A stretch of DNA of 64,000 nt. Source: Archilochus colubris (lineage: Eukaryota; Chordata; Aves; Apodiformes; Trochilidae). Numbering within the stretch: position 1 is the stretch's first letter; every line of letters begins with the position of its first letter. The notes under the pieces were generated by a model that saw only the letters and a list, made by a program, of their open reading frames with translations, did no database searches and had not been told where the DNA came from. A program made the position numbers and the translations under genes. This document shows, in pieces, positions 58,041-64,000 of this stretch. Location of the stretch: positions 31,915,121-31,979,120 of the forward strand of contig CM041085.1 in assembly GCA_023079485.1 (NCBI GenBank), read 5' to 3'.

Positions 58041-61000
58041 GTAGTATCAGTGGCAAATTACTAGTGTGATACCGTTGTAGGACGGAGTTAAAATTGAAAT
58101 TCCTTTTAAAAGATGTCTGGGTCACAAAATCAGAAACTCGGAATTTAATAAATGCAATGTGGCCTTTACTCTGTCTCAGTGTAGGCACATGATGAAATAG
58201 TCTTAAGGGAAAAAGTAGCTCATCCAGGTCTTCCCACAACCAGTACCATAATGCAGAAAATTTTACAATTAACTTCCTAGAGTTACATGGTATTCTTGGG
58301 TACTCCTAAATTCCTTAATAATTAATTTTGCCACCGATAGTATTTTTCTATCTGTTATTTATGTATGTTTCTATCGTTTGTAAGGGAAAGCCAATTCCAT
58401 TGCTGCAGTTAGTTTTGGGAAACTTGGTGTCAGTGCTGTGGCTTTTGCATTTGTGCCCCCTTCTGGTGCTTGTGAAGGAGCTTCCATACGCCCGCGATTA
58501 CAAATTTCCAGGGCTTCCTCTCTTAACCAGGCACAGTAGCACAGCTATGCCATCTATTTGGTGTGAGACAGCAGTTTTTGGTTCTTTGCTTTTGAAACAT
58601 GAGACCAGCAATAGACAACAGTGCCTTGTATAAACATTAGAGAAAATAAGGCATCATCCAGCAGATACAATTTCAAGTATTATATTGGTTCTTAAAAGCA
58701 TCCCTTTTACAAGGACACACACAGCCTATCATACCACCATGGGAGTCACAGTAAAGTTGTATTCTGTACAAGAACCCATTCTGTGAGGGATAAGCCTGTT
58801 CCAGCTCCACATAATGTATATACTGCGTCCCATCGTTGCTGGTTCAGTTGAAGAAAATGAGGTGAAGGTGGGAATCTGATTTTCTAGCTAGCCCTCAGTC
58901 CAGGGCAAATCTGACAGTTGTCCAGTGCATACACCAGGTCCTTTCCATAGACCTCCCAGACTTTTCCCATCTAGTTCTTTTAATCCTGGAAGCACATCCA
59001 ATGCTTCGTTCTTCATTGTCTATCTAAGCATGATCCAGCAACCACTCTGCAGTATGTGAGAGACTTCCTGAGAAGTCTCAGGGGCAGAGCCTGCCCCAGA
59101 ATATAAAAGGTCTCCCTGTTACATCTAGTGGGCTGGGAGCGAAGGAAAGAAGCCATGAAGTTAGAAGAATTCCCAAAGGGCAGCAAATACAGAGAACAGA
59201 CAGACATTGTAAAAGTACACACACAGAAATACTTCATTGTTTTAAATGCAAAAGACATTTTCTGTTGTCAGATGCAAGTGAACTGCATTGCTCTCACACA
59301 GAGAGTTTGTTGGCAAGAAACTAGTTGGCCCATGTTTAAAAGCATTCCAGGGATACTTACCCCCTTGGGAGACCAGAAACAAGAGAAGCCATTTATATAA
59401 AAACTGACATTTCTTACCATGAACAGTGTGAGTTAAGGTTAAACTTGCCATACAGTTCACAGGAAGTGCTCACTTTTATCTCATAGGAACTTGCAGGCTT
59501 GCTCAGGTGCTTTTGAGCTGAATGTACCTATTGGGCATCTCTTGGGCATCTCATTGAGAAAGTGACAACAACACCAGTGTGAGCCCTCCTAAGTGATTTC
59601 TAGGGTGTCTTGGATGGGTCCCAGGCATGTGTGAAGGAAACAACATTTGGCTCTGCAGATTTCCAAGAGCTTTAAGAGAAGCCACATTGCCTCAAAGGGC
59701 CCAAAGAAACTAATATATACCAACAGCAGCAAGATGGACCCATTTGTGCACTAAACAAGCATCTGGGTCCCTACCTCTTTCTGCTCTATAACCCAGGCCA
59801 TCAGTCTGGAGTTTGCATAAGTCTTTTTAAAACCTGTTAACAAATCCATTAAGATAAAGCTGAAAAGAATGTAGAAATTCAACACTAGAGTAAAAGATAA
59901 GTAGAAACTTTAAAAATAAGTGCTTTCTGTCCATCAGCATTTGCATGGCACCTCTCCATCTGCTCTGACACTTCAGTATTCCAGTATCCTCTTCCCTCTC
60001 ACTTGTCCAAACCAACATGAGCTCCTTGGTCCCTGGATGCCCACTGTCAGTTGCAGACTCCTCCATTGTCCACAGGTATAGCCGTCTCCTTAGATTTTCC
60101 AGGGAACTGGTGGATGGGCAGACAGCCTTATTATAGGGAAGAGGCACAGGACTGGCAGCAGTGAGGATGGGCCATCACTTGATTGTTCTGACATGGAGAA
60201 CCCACTAATCTGAAGAGTGTCGGATCTGTCTCCTTTTCCACACATTCACCCACGCCTCAGTCCCATAGCTGTACTTACATATGCTTATAGATAAATCCAT
60301 CCCTGCTACTATTTCTGTCCCGTCCCTTTCCTCCCACCTCATGAACCTATTATTTTTAATTCTTTGAATTTAAAAAGCATATGAAAAGTTGATCATCACT
60401 GTCTGATCCCATATGCTTCTGCATTTACATACCATAAGCAGAAATTTCCTTGTGAAATGTTCCTGCTGAACATTTCCACAGTATTATCCCAAACCCCACA
60501 TTAACTGACTTCTGTACCTACACTTACTCCAACCTCTACCTCCATTCTGTTTTAAGCTTAATATTTTCTCTTTTCCTGTAGCCTCAAGCCAGTTGGATGT
60601 GTACCTTTGTTTTATATTTCCATTTCAGAAATTTAGATTATTTTGAACTCAGCATCCCTCTTTTCCCTGCCCTGCACTCAGAGAGGAGGTGAGAAGGACC
60701 CAGGCAGAACAGTGATTTTCTTCATTAGGGAGCAGCAGGATTGGGACCTCTTCACAAGGGAAGATGAGCCTGGAGTGGGGGATTACAACACCACAGAGCT
60801 GGACACCATCCCATGGCATCCAAGAAAGAAGCAGAGCAGGGCTGGGGCTAATAATGGTTTTGTCAATAAGCAAAAGCAAAGTGACAAATCAGGCCCCAGG
60901 TAAATCCAGTCACCAAGTCATGGCTGGGTATAGGTCCTCCTACAGCACAGTTCAGGCCAGGATTGGATGCCCCAGCCCAGGTGGAAGCCCCAGGTGAGGG

Positions 61001-62084
61001 CAAGTAAGGCACACAGGGCCCTGGCACACTGCTCTTAAATCTGCAGCACCTTGCACAGTGACTGTACTTGTTCTAGAGATCAAACTGGGCACAACTCCAG
61101 GAGTCATGACCAGCGGTAAATATTTTGGCATCTGGAAATATCTTAAAATATTGTTGAATGATAATTGGAGGAAAGCAGATTATAAGCAAACAGAGTGAGA
61201 GTTAGATTTATTCTGCCCTAGCACAGACAAAGATCTAGTAAGTGCTTGCATTCCCAGGCCCCCCTAACCTCTGGCAGAGGGACAGGCATGCTTTCAGTTT
61301 TCTTCCCTTTCACTCACACTCCTGGCTTTAGCCACATTTAAGGATAATCCATAACTGCTCCTTGTTGTTTCAGCGAATACAGTTGGATCCCATGCCCAGA
61401 ATCAGCTGTCTAGAGTTAATGCCTTCTTTAACAACCTTAGAAATATTTGATTAGGCATATATTCTCCCAGTGTTTATTTCTTCCTTTTATTTATTTAAAT
61501 GTATTACACTAAAACAACATAGTAAAGCAGTATACATCTTTCATAGTGATCAAACACAGAGAATATATTTAAAGGTTTAGAGCAGCCTTAAGTCCATCAC
61601 AACTCTCCCCTCTATCATGTGACATGCTGCCAACATTTTCTTAAAAAAAAAGTCAACGTAAGACAGGGAAGAAAAAATGTAATTCTTCATAATGAACATA
61701 ACCTCTATGTCCAAACTACCCCCCTTACTACTTCACAAATGCTTTTGTACAAGCAATCCTGAGCCAAGAAGGAAACCATCCAAGAACACAAATTTAAAAA
61801 TACAAAGTAACCAGCAAAAATATTTGCCTAATAAAACATTTCAATAAAGCCAGTGTTATCTCTTCCAGTTTTAGCTGTCTGTCCTGTAGCTGTATTCTGA
61901 GACTACCTGTTGACCTTCTTACAAGAGCTATGAGAATTACCCTTGGAGTTGACAGTGACTTGCAGAATTGCTGTTGGTAGCTTAATACAGCCTGCCAGAG
62001 GCGTTGGCAGCTGCAGAATAATCATGCTACTGCAGCATGCAACATGTAGCCGGGGGGGGGTGGTCTCTTTTCCCAGGCAACTCT
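58041..62084. other. Intergenic spacer between PCMT1 and NUP43 promoters
   Basis: About 4 kb of mostly unique AT-rich DNA. Open frames (for example 58328-58633 and 60643-60903) show no recognised domain and no paired splice sites. No other repeat seen. Confidence 0.65.
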
Positions 62085-62356
62085 CATCAAGACAAGAGGA
62101 CACGGTCTCAAGTTGTGCCGAGGGAGGTTTAGGTTGGACATTAGAAAGAATTTCTTCACCGAGAGGGTGATCAAGCATTGGAATGGGCTGCCCAGGGAAG
62201 TAGTGGATTCTCCATCCCTGGAGATATTTAAAAAGAGACTGGATGTGGCATTCAGTGCCATGGTCTGGTGACTGCAGTGGTAGTGGATCAAGGGTTGGAC
62301 TTGGTGATCTCTGAGGTCCCTTCCAACCCAGCCAATTCTATGATTCTATGATTCTA
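62085..62356 (+). mobile_element. CR1 LINE 3' end
   Basis: About 270 bp with 'ttgtgccgagggaggtttagg', 'ggaatgggctgcccaggg', 'ttccaacccagcc' and an ATTCTATGATTCTATGATTCT tail. Same subfamily as 24940-25162. Confidence 0.95.
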
Positions 62357-63140
62357 AAGCTGTATTAAGGCTTGCTGTATAGTGGATTACAATAGCTTTT
62401 TTTTTTTTTTGCTTTTTTTTTTTATATATATGCTTAGTGTTGGATTCTGCTGTACATAATTATGGAAAAAAATATTTGGTATCACATCTAAAAGATTACG
62501 AAGAGGCATAGCAGACTGGATGAGAGATTCAAGAATGCTGTACAGAAAAAATCTGAGATGACTTTGACAGATAAACTGCAACAACACAGCTGAAGTTTGA
62601 CCAAGCCGCTGCTGCTAATCCTGTGAAATCCACCTGATGGAACCTCAGGGAGCTGGCAGCGGTAGCTTTGAACAACATGCAGCAGAAAATCAGGTGGTAA
62701 AAGTAGGAAGGTGATTGTGAGCAAGTCCCTCACCGCACTGCAGGGACAGGACAGGTAGTCCCGCCCTCTGAAATGGCAACGCAGTAATGCCAGGCTCCAG
62801 CTCATTTTACAGCCAGCCCCTGGGCTTTGTACTGCTGTTACTTAGACCGCAAGTCAGACACGATGTAGGAAGTACAGGTGTGCTCATCCGATTTAATATG
62901 CTACTTAGGACAAAAAAAAAGTTGCACTTCTGTGCAGGTAGGAATCTAAGAAGAGTGGACAGCCTCACTTGCAGATACTTAGAAGCAAATCGAGACCAGA
63001 GACAATTAGCTGCTGTAAAAGTCACGGATTCTGAGAAAAGTTGAAGACCTTGCAATGACGATACACAGGCGTAGCGTTCTGCGGGGCTCTCTGCCCCCCT
63101 GAGCAGACAGTTCACCAGTTCTTTATTTCTTCCTCTCCCG
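62357..63140. other. Spacer before NUP43 CpG island
   Basis: AT-rich at first, with T-runs at 62397-62422, then of average composition. No exon recognised. Confidence 0.65.
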
Positions 63141-63532
63141 GACCTAATTCCGCAAATAATGCCTGGGTGGGTGTAGCGGCGCTCTGGCCGCGGTGCCGAA
63201 GCCCGAACCCGCAGCAGCAGGAGCTGGGCAGGGCCGGGCAGAACCGTTCACCCCTGCTGCCGCCCCCCTCGCGGCGTTACCCCAGGACGGGAGCGCAGTC
63301 CCCGCGCCTGCTCCCCTAGGCTGCATGTTAGCGAACGTCGGGAGCCGATGCCGCGATCTGTCAGCGCCGGTAAACGCGCTCAGCTGGTGCTTTGTAGCTG
63401 CTACAAACAGCGGGACCGGGCCAAGCACCGCCCCGTTCCCCGCCATGCCCAACCCTAGCCCCAGCCCCCCGGGCCGCGCTTTCCGCCACGCTGCGGCATT
63501 CCTGTCCCTCCGCGCTCGCCGTCGCGCCTCAG

Positions 63533-63560
63533 CCAATCAGCAGCGTCGCGGCGGGGCGGG
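63533..63560 (+). promoter_or_regulatory. NUP43 core promoter elements (CCAAT and GC box)
   Basis: AGCCAATCAG, a full NF-Y consensus with CCAAT at 63533-63537, and a GC box GCGGGGCGGG at 63551-63560, all within 70 bp of the NUP43 start codon. There is no TATA box. The transcription start must lie close by, giving a very short 5'UTR. Confidence 0.65.
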
Positions 63561-63597
63561 CGGCAGCGGCGGGAGCCGGTGCGCGGCGGGTGCGGCC

Positions 63598-63723
63598 ATG
63601 GCCATGGAGGAGGTGTGCGCAAGGTTCGTGTCGCAGAAGATCAGCAAGACGCGATGGCGGCCCCTGCCCGCCGCCGCGCTTCAGCCCCCGGACATCTTCG
63701 CCACCGGCTCCTGGGACAACGAG
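63598..63723 (+). CDS. NUP43: NUP43, nucleoporin 43 (first coding exon; rest beyond window)
   Basis: Forty-two codons from ATG at 63598 to a donor GAG|GTAGCG. After MAMEEVCA the residues RFVSQKISKTRWRPLP and then FATGSWDNE match the conserved start of NUP43. NUP43 is a seven-bladed WD-repeat subunit of the nuclear-pore Y complex (Nup107-160), needed for pore assembly and found at kinetochores in mitosis. FATGSWDNE opens the first WD blade. There are two in-frame ATGs (63598 and 63604), both in strong context; the mammalian protein corresponds to the second. The donor lacks the usual A at +4 and G at +5. About 380 residues in mammals, so roughly a tenth is visible. Confidence 0.94.
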
Positions 63724-64000
63724 GTAGCGGGCCCGGAGGTGCGGCGCGTCCTTCCCGCTGGGGTGTGGGACCGGCGGCGGTGCCTTTGCCCCTTCGGTCT
63801 CCGCCGCTCCGCGTGGGAGAAAGGAGCCGGAGCTTCCCGGAGCCGGTGCCCGTACCGGCAGTCCCGGTGCTCCCCTGGCTACGCCTTGCTCGCGTCCCTA
63901 AGGAAGGCGAGAGCCGCCCAGCTGTTCGGCGAGGTTGTCCCGCCGGGAGAGCGCTTCCCTGCGTCCGGCTGCGGCTTCCTCAGTGCGTGGCCTCCGGCCT
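63724..64000. other. Start of NUP43 intron 1
   Basis: GC-rich intron sequence running to the end of the window. Confidence 0.8.

Larger units (their letters stand above)
63141..64000. promoter_or_regulatory. CpG island over NUP43 promoter and exon 1
   Basis: GC- and CpG-rich from about 63.14 kb to the window end, covering the NUP43 promoter, first exon and start of intron 1. Confidence 0.88.

Noticed and set aside
63144..63536. 130-codon minus-strand open frame upstream of NUP43
   Set aside because: CpG-island composition effect on the strand opposite to the NUP43 promoter; no recognisable protein.
1..64000. CRISPR arrays, operons, bacterial features, tRNA or rRNA genes
   Set aside because: The sequence is vertebrate nuclear DNA; no regularly spaced repeats or structured RNA gene signatures were seen by eye. 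A tRNA or snoRNA search by covariance model would be needed to exclude small RNAs.

Overview
This window is vertebrate nuclear DNA, almost certainly from a bird. It is AT-rich, has GT-AG introns, contains about thirteen CR1 LINE fragments (several ending in the ATTCTATG-type 3' tail), and carries two copies of a short solo LTR. It has two CpG islands and three protein-coding genes: LRP11 (+, 3' half only), PCMT1 (-, complete) and NUP43 (+, first coding exon only). These are neighbours in the same arrangement on human 6q25.1, so the gene order is conserved.

Layout. Positions 1-14843 hold five coding exons of LRP11: the end of the PKD domain, the LDL-receptor class A module, a juxtamembrane stalk, the transmembrane helix and the cytoplasmic tail. 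A 3'UTR to about 16.1 kb follows. The large LRP11 intron (6395-14318) holds two CR1 copies, a solo LTR with target-site duplication, and a second LTR-like element with a long GA tract. From about 16.1 to 22.0 kb is the tail-to-tail spacer, with an exact 41-bp tandem duplication and the second solo LTR. From about 22.0 to 55.9 kb is PCMT1 on the minus strand, eight coding exons rebuilt with matching phases. Both classical C-termini are encoded, -RWK by reading through exon 7 and -RDEL by splicing to a 13-nt coding tail at 24272-24284. Exon 1 is also open upstream of the usual start and encodes a 71-residue extension with a hydrophobic segment. PCMT1 starts in a CpG island (about 54.7-56.9 kb) with an NRF1-type palindrome and, further upstream, a CCAAT/octamer cluster. 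A CR1 copy abuts that island. From 58.0 to 63.1 kb is spacer with one more CR1, then the NUP43 CpG island and its first exon; NUP43 and PCMT1 are head to head.

The genes have unrelated jobs: a type I membrane receptor-like protein, a protein-repair methyltransferase and a nuclear-pore Y-complex WD-repeat subunit. I saw no convincing new gene system. The most interesting points are the PCMT1 N- and C-terminal isoform choices, two candidate PCMT1 poly(A) signals in an identical sequence context, the CCAAT/octamer cluster, the LTR insertions and several palindromic or duplicated segments in non-coding DNA.
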